From positions 124,001 to 188,000 of the IMG/VR virus record IMGVR_UViG_3300032315_001715: a DNA stretch of 64,000 bases, one strand, 5' to 3'. Every line of letters starts with the position of its first letter. Positions within the stretch are counted from its first letter, which is position 1. Below, piece by piece: positions 17,616 through 26,432 of this stretch. Origin of the DNA: a virus. Position numbers and translations under genes: made by a program. A model generated the notes under the pieces. That model was given only the letters and a program-made list of their open reading frames with translations, did not search any database and was not told the DNA's origin.

Positions 17616-17622
17616 TATTTAT
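17616..17622 (-). promoter_or_regulatory. Late promoter motif ATAAATA
   Basis: Minus-strand ATAAATA, 26 nt upstream of the 81-residue gene. It is one half of a divergent pair with the plus-strand box at 17641. Confidence 0.6.
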
Positions 17623-17640
17623 CCTAAAGTTGCTCGTCGC

Positions 17641-17647
17641 ATAAATA
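17641..17647 (+). promoter_or_regulatory. Late promoter motif ATAAATA
   Basis: Plus-strand ATAAATA, 30 nt before the start at 17677, whose leader contains a GGAGA ribosome site. Confidence 0.6.
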
Positions 17648-17676
17648 GTTCAAACGATCGTATCTGGAGATTACTG

Positions 17677-18471
17677 ATGAAACAACCGTTAGCAGAGGAC
17701 ATCCGAAGCATTCTTAATAAATTAGACGAGTATATCACCTCCGTGCAGGAAGATGACCGTGTTGATACCGACGAAACATTGGATGAACAAGGTGAGACTA
17801 GCAACCCAAAAAATCCAAAGGGCGATGATGCTGCAAATGAACCGGTGGACAAAATGCTCACCAAGCCAGCTGATCTAGAAAAGATCGTCGGAAACATCAA
17901 TGTCCAGTCATTGATCACCATGTTAGAGATTCCAGAAGACCATGTTGCCAATTTCAAGAGCGCAATAAACGCTCTCAGGCATGACGAGCCACGCCTCTCT
18001 CAAGCACAGGCCATGGCACTTGCCATCGCATTCAATCACATGATGACCCTCGGTTCTACCGAAAAGACCAAAATAGCGACCACAATCCGACCGGTCACGG
18101 GTGTTATCGAAAATTTGGATGATAATAAGCTCAAGTCTTACATTGCCAAGGATCAGTCGTCAGCTTCATCCCCCGATACCATTTCCCAAATGAAATCCAT
18201 GATCGATGCCGTGAAAAATCACGGCACTCCGACCGAGAAAAAAGAAATCGGTCTAAACGAAAACAGCGTTGAGATCATCGGCTATAACAGCGGACACGGC
18301 GAAAAGCTAGACGTGGTAGCACAGGATCCAAAGCGACGACGCAAGGTTGAAATGATCCAGCTACGACTGGGCGATCGCGGACAGCCAGAATTGGTATTCA
18401 AGGATACCGACGGAGACAAATACGTCGCCGATTGGAATACAAAATACGGATGGGTTGCAGATTTTGACTAA
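17677..18471 (+). CDS. Hypothetical candidate internal/core protein
   Basis: The 264-residue protein starts MKQPLAE-D, an L-x-E processing-like N-terminus. An acidic disordered segment (20-65) follows, then a helical domain (80-175) and a C-terminal beta-rich domain (VEIIGYNSGHGEKLDVV ... DGDKYVADWNTKYGWVADF). A late box precedes it and a strong hairpin follows. No known family is recognised. Confidence 0.6.
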   Translation: MKQPLAEDIRSILNKLDEYITSVQEDDRVDTDETLDEQGETSNPKNPKGDDAANEPVDKMLTKPADLEKIVGNINVQSLITMLEIPEDHVANFKSAINALRHDEPRLSQAQAMALAIAFNHMMTLGSTEKTKIATTIRPVTGVIENLDDNKLKSYIAKDQSSASSPDTISQMKSMIDAVKNHGTPTEKKEIGLNENSVEIIGYNSGHGEKLDVVAQDPKRRRKVEMIQLRLGDRGQPELVFKDTDGDKYVADWNTKYGWVADFD

Positions 18472-18474
18472 AAG

Positions 18475-18500
18475 AAAACCGGAGCATTGCTCCGGTTTTT
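18475..18500. terminator. Bidirectional rho-independent terminator
   Basis: AAAACCGGAGCA-T-TGCTCCGGTTTTT forms a perfect GC-rich stem flanked by A and T tracts. It separates the convergent 17677-18471 gene and the gp41 helicase gene and can work in both directions. Confidence 0.85.
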
Positions 18501-19914
18501 ATCTCCTCACTAATGCCGTTAAGCTACTAAGATCCTTGATGCTCTTGGTAACATCCATCTTTGGCGGATCTTTTTCTTCCTTCTTCGCCGCAGCAGCATT
18601 CTTCCTGCGAAGATCGGTAAACACGTCTGCTGACTTTCCGCCACCATTTATTATCTGTACGTCTTCCTCGCTGTCAAAGATTCGAAGAGTATTTGGATCA
18701 AATCCTAGATTTACCTTGCTACCAACACCACTGGAACTTCTGGTCTTGAGAAACTGTATTTGATACTGTCCCCGTTCCTTCATTGCTGCACTGGCAAAGA
18801 TTGATATCACGTTGTCAGCAGTTTGGATCTTGGAAATACCACCCGAGATATGGCTGTGATCGTGCTCCTGTTCCTGTACCGCACCTCGATTCAACTGTGC
18901 CGCGGTTTGTCCAATCATCTGGCGCTCGACCATCAATCCCCGAAGCTCCTCGGTGACAAACTTATCCTTAACGAACAAATTGCTAGGATCGATCTTCTTG
19001 TTGTTAGGGAACAACAGATCTAGATAATCAACCACCAACACATCGGGTCTCTTGCCGGTTTCAATTTCATAGTTTTTGAGGTATGCCTTGATGTCGTTGC
19101 AGGTGCTACCCTGTGGCATCTGTTTGACATGCATGCTACCGCTTTTCTTACCAGCCTGGGCAACCTTGATTTCGACCTCATCAATCCTTCGAAAGATTTC
19201 TTTTGTTGATATCTCACTTAGCATCGAGTCCATTCGCATTGAGCACAGTTCTTCGCTAAGTTCCAGCGAGATGTAGATCGCGTTGAGTCCTTGCTTGGCA
19301 AAATTGATTGCGATGTTTTGCAGGAAGAGAGACTTACCGACACCGGAACCGGCACACCATATGGTTATTTCTCCTCGATTTACACCGCCGTATAGCTTGT
19401 CATCAACGGACTTCCATCCGGTACTAATCTGTCCATTTTTGTCCTTGATCCGCATGAGACGCGCTCGCGGATCCTCAAAATAGTTGGTACCAAGATCACT
19501 CTGCAGGCTAATCAAAATGGCTTCTCGCACACGCCGCTCCAATTCCCCGTATTGCCCCTTTTCAATTAGATCAGTTGCACCCAAAACCGCGTTTGCTAGT
19601 GCTCTGTTTTTACAAAACTCCTCTATTTCATCTAAGAATGATTCTTGATGCTGCACGGCTATATCAGCAACATGGATGAATTTTAGTCCAGTTTCTGCGT
19701 TAACCTGTTCAATCTTTGGTAGAACGCTGTATTTTTCCGCATGCTTCAGCATGAATCTAACGGCTGGTCTAAGCCTGTTAACAAAATATTTGTCATTTAA
19801 TATGTTCTGACAGCGAGCAAACACTTCTTCGCTGCTGAGCAACACATCTATCAGCAACTTCTGCTTCTCTTCGGAGTATTCCTTGATTTCTTCTGGATCA
19901 GTTGATATAGCCAT
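18499..19914 (-). CDS. 41: Replicative DNA helicase, T4 gp41 type
   Basis: The 471-residue DnaB-family hexameric helicase moves 5'-3' on the lagging strand. The N-terminal domain (1-140) is helical. The RecA-like domain has Walker A AGSGVGKS (188-195), ISLELSEE (about 216-223) and the Walker B strand DVLVVDYLDLL (about 284-294). The MIGQTAAQLNRG region is typical of the sensor loop. Length equals T4 gp41 (475). It follows the primase gene by 1 nt, as expected for the primosome pair. Confidence 0.95.
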   Translation of the reverse strand: MAISTDPEEIKEYSEEKQKLLIDVLLSSEEVFARCQNILNDKYFVNRLRPAVRFMLKHAEKYSVLPKIEQVNAETGLKFIHVADIAVQHQESFLDEIEEFCKNRALANAVLGATDLIEKGQYGELERRVREAILISLQSDLGTNYFEDPRARLMRIKDKNGQISTGWKSVDDKLYGGVNRGEITIWCAGSGVGKSLFLQNIAINFAKQGLNAIYISLELSEELCSMRMDSMLSEISTKEIFRRIDEVEIKVAQAGKKSGSMHVKQMPQGSTCNDIKAYLKNYEIETGKRPDVLVVDYLDLLFPNNKKIDPSNLFVKDKFVTEELRGLMVERQMIGQTAAQLNRGAVQEQEHDHSHISGGISKIQTADNVISIFASAAMKERGQYQIQFLKTRSSSGVGSKVNLGFDPNTLRIFDSEEDVQIINGGGKSADVFTDLRRKNAAAAKKEEKDPPKMDVTKSIKDLSSLTALVRR

Positions 19915-19915
19915 G

Positions 19916-20959
19916 TTATCCTCTTAATAGTTGTCGTGTAAAACCGATCTTAAGCTGGCTGCTAGTTTTTGCATCTAGTATGCTGGCTAACGTATAAAGC
20001 CTTCCGTATATCTTGGATGCATCGGCAGCATCCTTGATTTTTTCTTCCCAATCAGGGAAGCTTACGCTCCATCGTTGTTCTAAGGCAATGTCGATTAGAT
20101 CCTGATTTTTTGCCTGTCGATCAGGAACCACTATCTTCTCCTTGTCGGTACTGTTGAGCCATGCGATCTGAGATTTGTTCAATGTGCTACCAAGTGCCCC
20201 AACTCCATTGGTCGCTATAGCGTCAAATGGTCCCTCGTGTATCAATACAAATTTTCTATTTTTGGCAAATATAGCATCGCCATTAAACAGATAGCCCGAA
20301 GGGATATCACTGTTGTGATATTTTGAGATACCACTAGGAGGTTTTCCAAAATATCGACCAGTCCAACCGACGATCTTATTTTTGTGCTTGAATGGGATGA
20401 TGATCCTATGATGTAGGTTTACCTTTTTCCCTGCTATGCCGGGAAAGTTAGGAGACCAAAAATATTCCCAGTTTTCTGAGACCGCACGACCTCGACCTAT
20501 TAGGTATTCCAAACACGATACCATGGCATCGGGCGGAGACTCTTCTGCCACCCAATCTGCGAATAATCTGGCTTCGGTCGGAAGCTTGACCTCAGGAAAA
20601 TCCTCAATCTTAAACCAATTGTTTTCTTCAATGGTTTCAAGCTCGCCACTGAGTTTTTTGCTGAGTATTTCTAACTTAGCTTGCTGTATCTGTTCTTGTG
20701 GGACACCGAGCCATCCCATCCATGCCTCAAATTGATGGCCAACATCCCCGCCCTTATAGCCTGTCTTGAATCCACAGTTATAACAGTTATAGACCATGGT
20801 GCCATCTGGCAATGCTAGGAAATTACCCCTGCTTCTGGTTTCAACAGCGTGTCCCCGATGATGGCAACATACCGAATTAAACTGCCACCATCCCTTGGTG
20901 TTTTGCCGGCGTTTCGGTGGTAAGTTGGTCTGTACCAATTGATGTAATAGGAGTGCCAT
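19916..20959 (-). CDS. 61: DNA primase, T4 gp61 type
   Basis: The 347-residue primase makes short RNA primers with gp41. The N-terminal zinc finger shows C31, C32-H-H34 and C59-x2-C62 (YNCYNCGF). The core contains the TOPRIM segment VLIHEGPFDAIA with the conserved Glu and a later IVVPDRQ strand supplying Asp. T4 gp61 is 342 residues. It is translated immediately upstream of the helicase gene. Confidence 0.92.
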   Translation of the reverse strand: MALLLHQLVQTNLPPKRRQNTKGWWQFNSVCCHHRGHAVETRSRGNFLALPDGTMVYNCYNCGFKTGYKGGDVGHQFEAWMGWLGVPQEQIQQAKLEILSKKLSGELETIEENNWFKIEDFPEVKLPTEARLFADWVAEESPPDAMVSCLEYLIGRGRAVSENWEYFWSPNFPGIAGKKVNLHHRIIIPFKHKNKIVGWTGRYFGKPPSGISKYHNSDIPSGYLFNGDAIFAKNRKFVLIHEGPFDAIATNGVGALGSTLNKSQIAWLNSTDKEKIVVPDRQAKNQDLIDIALEQRWSVSFPDWEEKIKDAADASKIYGRLYTLASILDAKTSSQLKIGFTRQLLRG

Positions 20960-20996
20960 AGGCGTATTTTATGTGCATCCTGTTGGTAGGCACAAG

Positions 20997-21815
20997 TTAG
21001 CTCTTGTATAGCACCTTGTCAAACGACCCCGTGTTAATAGGGTCAATCTTGTAAAACATTCGTATCCAATAATAATTTCCGGTCAGATTAAACACTTTGA
21101 TCCGTGGGCTATCCTGGGAAGTATATTGGAAGTAGTTGTTGATCGGCGTTAATGGTATATCAAACCAGTCACCAACCTGGGGTGCTTGGGTGGTTAGGCT
21201 GCCTTGTATCCAGAATTTTCCTTGAAAGTTGTTGGAAGTATATGCCACAATGGTGTGCATACCGTTGGTACGATTATCTTGTGCATCACCGACCAATGCA
21301 CCGGTGCTCCAAGTGTTTTCGTATTCTCCCATTGGGATCGGGGTAAAGGAAGTTGCCTTGATTTCCAGTGCAGGAGCCAACGATATGCTCATTCCTTCGA
21401 TCAATTCAAAGGTACCAAATGTGCTGCGATTGATATCAGTATAAAGATACTCTTGCTTACCGGTTACATCAGTTAACCGAATCGTATAACGATAATAGCC
21501 GGCTAGCCATGTTTCGATTTCACCAGTGTACAATGTTAACCGGCATTTACCGGTCTTATCATCGGTCGGTTGGACAGGCTTTTCAAGAAGAAGCTCCGGC
21601 TGCTCAACCCGTTGTATCAACGCTTCGATTTGGTACCCAACCAGATTTACTGGTTTGCGGTCATTGTTCCTCACTTGGAAATCAATGGTATTCGTTGCGC
21701 CTTTGTAAATCTTGGTGTTGTACTGTATCATCGGTCCATTTATGTTTGGGACATTCCTATCGGTTTGCCACAGCTGGACGTATTCCTTGAATTTGAATAA
21801 TACTTGGTCAGCCAT
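20997..21815 (-). CDS. Beta-rich virion protein
   Basis: The 272-residue protein is rich in aromatic residues and beta-strand patterns. Its N-terminal domain (about 35-145: NTIDFQVRNNDRKPVNLVGYQIEALIQR ... GYYRYTIRLTD) resembles the BppU/fibre N-terminal immunoglobulin-like modules on phage tails. A C-terminal domain has NNFQGKFWIQGSL and YYWIRMFYKI. The late box 26 nt upstream supports a structural role, probably in the tail or a fibre attachment. The precise homologue is not recognised. Confidence 0.6.
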   Translation of the reverse strand: MADQVLFKFKEYVQLWQTDRNVPNINGPMIQYNTKIYKGATNTIDFQVRNNDRKPVNLVGYQIEALIQRVEQPELLLEKPVQPTDDKTGKCRLTLYTGEIETWLAGYYRYTIRLTDVTGKQEYLYTDINRSTFGTFELIEGMSISLAPALEIKATSFTPIPMGEYENTWSTGALVGDAQDNRTNGMHTIVAYTSNNFQGKFWIQGSLTTQAPQVGDWFDIPLTPINNYFQYTSQDSPRIKVFNLTGNYYWIRMFYKIDPINTGSFDKVLYKS

Positions 21816-21840
21816 GGTTTACCGTTTTGCCTCACTGGAT

Positions 21841-21847
21841 TATTTAT
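21841..21847 (-). promoter_or_regulatory. Late promoter motif ATAAATA
   Basis: Minus-strand ATAAATA, 26 nt before the gene at 21815. The plus-strand box begins only 3 nt away, giving back-to-back late promoters. Confidence 0.6.
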
Positions 21848-21849
21848 CC

Positions 21850-21856
21850 ATAAATA
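21850..21856 (+). promoter_or_regulatory. Late promoter motif ATAAATA
   Basis: Plus-strand ATAAATA, 25 nt before the start at 21881. Confidence 0.6.
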
Positions 21857-21880
21857 TCATCACATTATCGGCAGGCACCC

Positions 21881-22255
21881 ATGACACCAGAAACTCACAA
21901 GATCTTACAAGAGAAGTTCCCATTTCTAACCATAGTCACGTACTTAAACAAAGAATACATCGGAATCATGCAGCATTCAGATGACAGCTTTGTCAGCTTA
22001 TACGTGCTAGATGGCGGTTTTACCCAACAGATGAAAAAAGATTTTCTAACCTGTGGGGAAACTTGGTGGTGGGAAAGCAATAGAACCATCCCGATCAATC
22101 TATTCCTCAGGGAAAGATTTAGAACGTTCAAGCCTTGGTTACGGACTTTCGCTAAAAAAGAAACCACCGTGATTGAAGGCCCGACGATAAACATGTTAGA
22201 CCTAATCAATCGACGGTTGAAAAAAAGAACCATTCAGTTGGTTAAGAACCCGTAA
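21881..22255 (+). CDS. Small hypothetical late protein
   Basis: The 124-residue protein combines a beta-rich N-terminal half (FLTIVTYLNKEYIGIMQ..DSFVSLYVLD) with a basic helical C-terminal half (FLRERFRTFKPWLRTFAKK). It is a single plus-strand gene amid minus-strand genes, with its own late box. A virion assembly or regulator role is possible, but no family is recognised. Confidence 0.6.
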   Translation: MTPETHKILQEKFPFLTIVTYLNKEYIGIMQHSDDSFVSLYVLDGGFTQQMKKDFLTCGETWWWESNRTIPINLFLRERFRTFKPWLRTFAKKETTVIEGPTINMLDLINRRLKKRTIQLVKNP

Positions 22256-22277
22256 TTAGTCCCCACCCAATTGCGAG

Positions 22278-22757
22278 TTAGTTTCCGAGTGACGTTACGG
22301 TCACAGTAGCCTTTAGCTTACCGTCCTTGTCAACAAAGACATTGGTCTTCTTACCGACCTTGGCTTCCTGCTTATGAGCATCTTCCAGCGCGTCGCTCCA
22401 CTTCTGCCAAATTTCCACGCTGCTCCATGCAAATAGCGCAGCGTCGTCTGGTTCAGCAAAACGCACCCAAGCTGTAACCACTTGCTTGCCATCCGTGTCA
22501 GATAGCTCTGCCGTGAGATTAAACTTGCCATTGCAGTTATACAGTGAATTAAACGTCGGTGCCCAGTCGTCCTTTTTGATTCCCGGACTACGAAATAAAT
22601 GTCCGGTCTTAATCTTGGTATCAAGACCGGCTAGAGGGTCTGCCGGATTGAATCCTTCAGTGAGGATCTCCTTGTAGGTGCCGCTGGTATTTGCCAGCGT
22701 GATGGTGGTACCAAACATATTGGTTTCGCGAACAAATTTAAGCTTCGAGGTTGCCAT
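22278..22757 (-). CDS. Hypothetical protein
   Basis: The 159-residue protein starts at MATSKLKF after GGAGATCATC. It has an N-terminal beta-rich part and a central TAWVRFAEPDDAALFAWSSV segment, followed by a basic helix and a beta C-terminus (KLKATVTVTSLGN). No enzyme motif is visible. It sits beside replication genes but may be structural. Confidence 0.55.
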   Translation of the reverse strand: MATSKLKFVRETNMFGTTITLANTSGTYKEILTEGFNPADPLAGLDTKIKTGHLFRSPGIKKDDWAPTFNSLYNCNGKFNLTAELSDTDGKQVVTAWVRFAEPDDAALFAWSSVEIWQKWSDALEDAHKQEAKVGKKTNVFVDKDGKLKATVTVTSLGN

Positions 22758-22783
22758 GATGATCTCCGTTTGTTTAACTTTAA

Positions 22784-23395
22784 CTAATCAGCGTGAAATG
22801 TCAATGCGTTTTCGACCAATAGATTAGCATGTACCTTGACCAACATGGCGTATGAAAATGCATGGGCTTTTTTAAAAGCATACGACCCGTCATTGGTTTC
22901 CGTCCAAATATCACCGGCTATTGACGAAAATCCCTCACGCTTGCATCGATCCACCAGGTGCTTTTTACCAGGTCGTATCAGCGCCAGTATCATGGCTATC
23001 TCCATAATGGATGCCGGTTTTAGATCCGATACCAGCTTATGGTGGTTACCAAGATGTATCAGCTGCGATGTGAACTCGTGGTGCTCCAGCAAGGTCCAAT
23101 CTAACTCCGCCGACATCAGTTCCAGCAAATGATTTTCGCTTTTGATCTTTTCGTAAACACCAACATTAAGTAGATCAAATTTGTACCAGCCGCGCTGCTC
23201 GGCAGTTTCATAGTGCATGCTAGCAAATCCGGTCATTGGATCGGTTGGAACTAGATGGAAGTAAACTCCGGTATTGTGTCGATCGATTTTGTTGTTTCGT
23301 ATCATGCTAGCCGGTGTGTGGTCAAGAACCGACAGTGCCTTGGTTCGATCAGCAAAATCGATATCGATATCGCCAGCATGGCGGGCGGTGGTCAT
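22784..23395 (-). CDS. Miniature DnaE (family C) DNA polymerase-like protein
   Basis: The 203-residue protein carries the palm/finger landmarks of bacterial Pol III alpha in the right order. G-D9-I-D11-I-D13-F corresponds to the FDxDF catalytic Asp pair. KFD74LL corresponds to the KFDFLGL third Asp. ALIRPG (139-143) and FKKAHAFSYA (174-183) correspond to the ALYRPGP and FNKSHAAAYA finger motifs. DnaE enzymes exceed 1000 residues and have PHP, thumb and beta-binding domains, all absent here. It may be a stripped polymerase, a nucleotide-binding accessory or a decoy. It overlaps its upstream neighbour by ATGA near replication genes. Confidence 0.75.
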   Translation of the reverse strand: MTTARHAGDIDIDFADRTKALSVLDHTPASMIRNNKIDRHNTGVYFHLVPTDPMTGFASMHYETAEQRGWYKFDLLNVGVYEKIKSENHLLELMSAELDWTLLEHHEFTSQLIHLGNHHKLVSDLKPASIMEIAMILALIRPGKKHLVDRCKREGFSSIAGDIWTETNDGSYAFKKAHAFSYAMLVKVHANLLVENALTFHAD

Positions 23396-23694
23396 TGGTA
23401 ACTGATCTTGTTATCTAGCTCAGATACGGTTTCTGCAATCACACGATCCGTTCGATTGATCCTTGAGTGCAGTTGCCTAATCTCTTGTTCAAGTATAGAT
23501 ATTTTAGACTGCATGATCTTGACCATGTTCTCAACATCAACTATCACCGACGGATCAACCACAACAACCCGATTACCATCAATCGTTACCTCCGTTAGCT
23601 TACCGTTGCGGCGAAACAACGCACCTTTTTTTACGGCCATATGTTCCGTATCATCATCCATATCGTTATACATGCTGGCTAAGTTTTCGTCCAT
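23392..23694 (-). CDS. Small coiled-coil protein
   Basis: The 100-residue protein has a short beta segment (GALFRRNGKLTEVTIDGNRVVVVD) followed by a clear coiled coil (about 58-98: VENMVKIMQSKISILEQEIRQL...). It overlaps the mini-DnaE gene start, so the two are translationally coupled. A structural or partner role for the polymerase-like protein is an inference. Confidence 0.55.
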   Translation of the reverse strand: MDENLASMYNDMDDDTEHMAVKKGALFRRNGKLTEVTIDGNRVVVVDPSVIVDVENMVKIMQSKISILEQEIRQLHSRINRTDRVIAETVSELDNKISYQ

Positions 23695-23697
23695 CTG

Positions 23698-24384
23698 TTA
23701 CATCCCACTTTCTCTTAGTGCTGTTCGTATGAAATCACAGCTATCCGGATATCGATTGAATTTGATCTTCCACGGCCCAGGCGCTGCACATCCCTTGATC
23801 ATTGCTATCTGTTCCGGTGTACATCTTTCGAAAAGTTCCACGGCACTGTCAACATTATATAGCACCCATGGTGATATCCTGCCGCTTTTGATCCACATGG
23901 TTGCTTGATTTGGATTCACCTTTCGAAAAAAATCATACCAAGGTTCTCCGGTCTGCATGCTCCATTCGTTCATTAACAGGACATTTCTCTCTAATGCCTG
24001 TTCGGCGGTTTCCTGTCTGGTTAGCTCCCTGATATATTGCTCGTAAACAAAATCATGCGTCCATTTATCTATCGGAAGATTGTTTTTGATCACGTAATCA
24101 ATCAGCTTTGCGGGTTCAACGGCATTTAGATCTCGCATGTGTCGACCAAATTTCATGAAAGCGTTGTGGTACTGGCTGTCTATGAAATTGCGATAACTGC
24201 TGCGATATTCCTTGCTTTTGCCAAAGCTGTTAAGCTCATAAAATCGACTCCATGCCATGAATCCAAGCCGTGCATGCAGCTCATCCTTTTGGAACCATCG
24301 TCGTTTTTTTTCACAGCTATGATTTACCAAAGACATTTCTTTGACAAATTCTCTCTTGCAAAATTCGCAGGCGTGCTTGGTCAT
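23698..24384 (-). CDS. C2H2-type zinc-finger protein of unknown function
   Basis: The 228-residue protein starts at the ATG overlapping the previous TGA. It opens with CEFCKREFVKEMSLVNHSC, a Cys2-His-Cys zinc-finger pattern. The rest is helical and aromatic (ARLGFMAWSRFYELNSFGK..., FVYEQYIRELTRQETAEQAL) and ends with a DNA-replication-style segment FIRTALRESGM. Placement between the gp62-like gene and the DnaE-like gene suggests a role in replication or late transcription; this is inferred. Confidence 0.6.
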   Translation of the reverse strand: MTKHACEFCKREFVKEMSLVNHSCEKKRRWFQKDELHARLGFMAWSRFYELNSFGKSKEYRSSYRNFIDSQYHNAFMKFGRHMRDLNAVEPAKLIDYVIKNNLPIDKWTHDFVYEQYIRELTRQETAEQALERNVLLMNEWSMQTGEPWYDFFRKVNPNQATMWIKSGRISPWVLYNVDSAVELFERCTPEQIAMIKGCAAPGPWKIKFNRYPDSCDFIRTALRESGM

Positions 24385-24881
24385 GCCGTTTGCTTCTTCC
24401 AAGCCTCCACCAGTTCCTTGACCTTTGCATCATTTACACCGCTTGACTTGACGAATTCGGTCCAACTTTTGGTATCATGTTGCGACCGAATGATCTCAAG
24501 CTCGTCATCACTAAGATCCGGCCATATTTCCAATAACCAAGAATCAATCTTGCTACTGGTCCGTCGGCCTCGTTTGGTTGCCATCCAAGGTCGATATTGC
24601 TTGCCTCCAAGACCCGTTAAACACAGCAGGAGATGTTGCAATTCCGGATGCTTGCCGAGTTCCCAGAGACCAATGTTCACTAGATCATTTGTTGCAATGA
24701 TCGAATATGCTGCGTTGCTGTTTTGATCAGTTAACGAGCTCATGTACCGCATGAGGACCAGCGGGGAATAACCCTTCTTTTCTTCTTCCGTTAGCCGGGA
24801 ATAAAAACCGAGATCTCGTCGATCCAGTGCTTGTAATACCGACATTAAATCAAGCTTGTAAGCTTTTTTAGCTGCCATCAT
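24381..24881 (-). CDS. 62: Probable clamp-loader small subunit, T4 gp62-like
   Basis: The 166-residue protein follows the gp62 pattern: SPLVLMRYMSSL, then AAYSIIATNDLVNIGLWEL..HPELQHLLLCL and GGKQYRPWM, with a helical C-terminal domain. In T4, gp62 partners gp44 to load the gp45 clamp. The match is by layout and motif spacing, not a strong identity. Position among primase, helicase and polymerase-like genes supports it. The gp44 and gp45 genes are not in the window. Confidence 0.55.
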   Translation of the reverse strand: MMAAKKAYKLDLMSVLQALDRRDLGFYSRLTEEEKKGYSPLVLMRYMSSLTDQNSNAAYSIIATNDLVNIGLWELGKHPELQHLLLCLTGLGGKQYRPWMATKRGRRTSSKIDSWLLEIWPDLSDDELEIIRSQHDTKSWTEFVKSSGVNDAKVKELVEAWKKQTA

Positions 24882-25090
24882 GATTTCCCATCATCAATAC
24901 GATCCCAGCAATCCCACCACGGACCGTGCATCGCCGTTCTTTCCCTTGATTCAACAGACACGGCCGAATCAAATTTGGTTTCAGGATCATCCAAATGTTT
25001 TGAAGCCTCTGCCCATGAGAGATCCTCGTGTATGATCTCTCGCCTGTCATCTCTGATATAATATCGAAAAATTTGAAACCTGTCTGGCAT
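24878..25090 (-). CDS. Small hypothetical protein
   Basis: The 70-residue protein (MPDRFQIFRYYIRDDRREI...) has an acidic C-terminus with WWDCWDRID. It overlaps the gp62-like start by ATGA, supporting it over the overlapping frame. The pattern resembles a small phage-conserved nucleic-acid-related protein, but no family is named. Confidence 0.6.
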   Translation of the reverse strand: MPDRFQIFRYYIRDDRREIIHEDLSWAEASKHLDDPETKFDSAVSVESRERTAMHGPWWDCWDRIDDGKS

Positions 25091-25175
25091 TTTAACACCT
25101 CATCGAAGCTACATTGTTACTTAAGGCCATTGATATCGCAAGAGCCAAATATCGGTACATTTATCTGTTGAGCAG

Positions 25176-25182
25176 CTAAATA
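25176..25182 (+). promoter_or_regulatory. Late promoter motif CTAAATA
   Basis: Plus-strand CTAAATA, 71 nt before the start at 25253. The resulting leader of about 60 nt contains a small GC-rich hairpin (GCGG..CCGC) and ends in AAGGAG. Confidence 0.55.
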
Positions 25183-25252
25183 GAATTAACGTTGTAACGA
25201 TTATGCGGTTCCCAGCCGCGTAGCCCTAGAACGGCAACAAAGGAGAAACAAC

Positions 25253-26347
25253 ATGGGACGCCCCGTTAACAAGAGATATATCGGCAACACCAGCCAGTCT
25301 GGACAGCAGATACAAGCCACCGCATATTTTGGCGGTGCCACCGGACCAGTGACCGCTTGGATCAACAAGCAGGTTGCTACCAATACCTATGAGATGATCG
25401 CCCAAGACGGACTGTCTAGGGGAAGAGTGCAGCTATCCCAGGGAGGAGTTGCATTGCAGCCGGGCGAGGCCAACATCACCGTGACGCCATACGGTGCCGG
25501 TGGGTCCGGAGCCGTAGCAGCAAATTCCAACCTCGGTGTCAACACAGCATCAGTGGCCACGGCCGGAACCGGTGATACCACACGCTTCTATGTTCCAGGA
25601 GAGATCATCTATCCAAGCAGCGGCACGGCATCTGCGCGAGCCAATCTAACCGTCTCCGGAGTAACCCTAGGCAGCGCAATCGCAAATGCCGGGTCCGGAC
25701 CTGGATACACCGCAGGGGATCAATTTATCTGGGGCTATGCCGGATACGAGACCCCAGTTGTTGTCACGGTTGCTAGCACCACCGGCAACGGCAACATAAA
25801 CGGATTAACATACACCACACCCGGGTATGTCACCAACGTCAGCGTGACCAATACCACACCTTATAGCAGCCGCGTTACCGCCAATGCATGGGCCACCGGC
25901 GCCACGTTTAATGTTCGCTGGGACGTTGCATCACTGTCCATCACCGATAGCGGCGACTACAGTTCTGCCCCAGCAAATCCCGTTGCCCTTACCGGCAGCG
26001 CCAAGGGAACCGGTGCAACCGCAACCGTTGGTTGGGAAGTTGCATCGGTAAGAATGACCAACGGCGGCAGCGGATATCAGTACGTTGTTGTTGATATTGC
26101 TGGCGATGCGCAAGCACTTGGCACCGTCAATGCAGCCGGAAGCGTAAGCGGTGTTACCGTTACACACCCAGGAAGTGGTTATACCAACTCGGCGCCGGCA
26201 GTTACGATTTCCCCGCTAGCAAGCGTTGAGTATGCCGCCGAGATAAGGAATCTCACGGTAACCACCTTTACTAACAATAACACATACGAGTGGGTCGATA
26301 GCACCGGTACGCCAACCAGCGGACAGGCCAAGCTGCAAACCTCGTAA
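25253..26347 (+). CDS. Beta-rich virion protein with GSGY repeats
   Basis: The 364-residue protein is Gly/Thr/Ser/Val-rich with almost no Cys. Its N-terminus (MGRPVNKRYIGNTSQSGQQI) and repeat units GPGYTAGDQF, GGSGYQYVVVDI and GSGYTNSAPAVTIS match the GSGY module in the 830-residue protein and the sheath insert. A strong AAGGAG site, its own late promoter and a terminator indicate high-level monocistronic expression. A head-surface or tail decoration role is likely. Confidence 0.65.
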   Translation: MGRPVNKRYIGNTSQSGQQIQATAYFGGATGPVTAWINKQVATNTYEMIAQDGLSRGRVQLSQGGVALQPGEANITVTPYGAGGSGAVAANSNLGVNTASVATAGTGDTTRFYVPGEIIYPSSGTASARANLTVSGVTLGSAIANAGSGPGYTAGDQFIWGYAGYETPVVVTVASTTGNGNINGLTYTTPGYVTNVSVTNTTPYSSRVTANAWATGATFNVRWDVASLSITDSGDYSSAPANPVALTGSAKGTGATATVGWEVASVRMTNGGSGYQYVVVDIAGDAQALGTVNAAGSVSGVTVTHPGSGYTNSAPAVTISPLASVEYAAEIRNLTVTTFTNNNTYEWVDSTGTPTSGQAKLQTS

Positions 26348-26388
26348 ACACATGCCCTGACCCAAAAGGTCCAGGCAGACTCGGCGAG

Positions 26389-26423
26389 CCCCCGATGATT
26401 AGCCCGAGCGAAATCATCGGGGG
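26389..26423. terminator. Terminator hairpin between convergent genes
   Basis: CCCCCGATGATT (26389-26400) pairs with AATCATCGGGGG (26412-26423) over an 11-nt loop, followed by TTCTG. It lies between the plus-strand virion gene and the convergent minus-strand gene. Confidence 0.75.
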
Positions 26424-26432
26424 TTCTGCTGA

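Noticed and set aside
24868-25098. 76-codon minus-strand frame overlapping the 70-residue gene
   Set aside because: The alternative frame at 24878-25090 has ATGA coupling to the next gene and a more protein-like composition.
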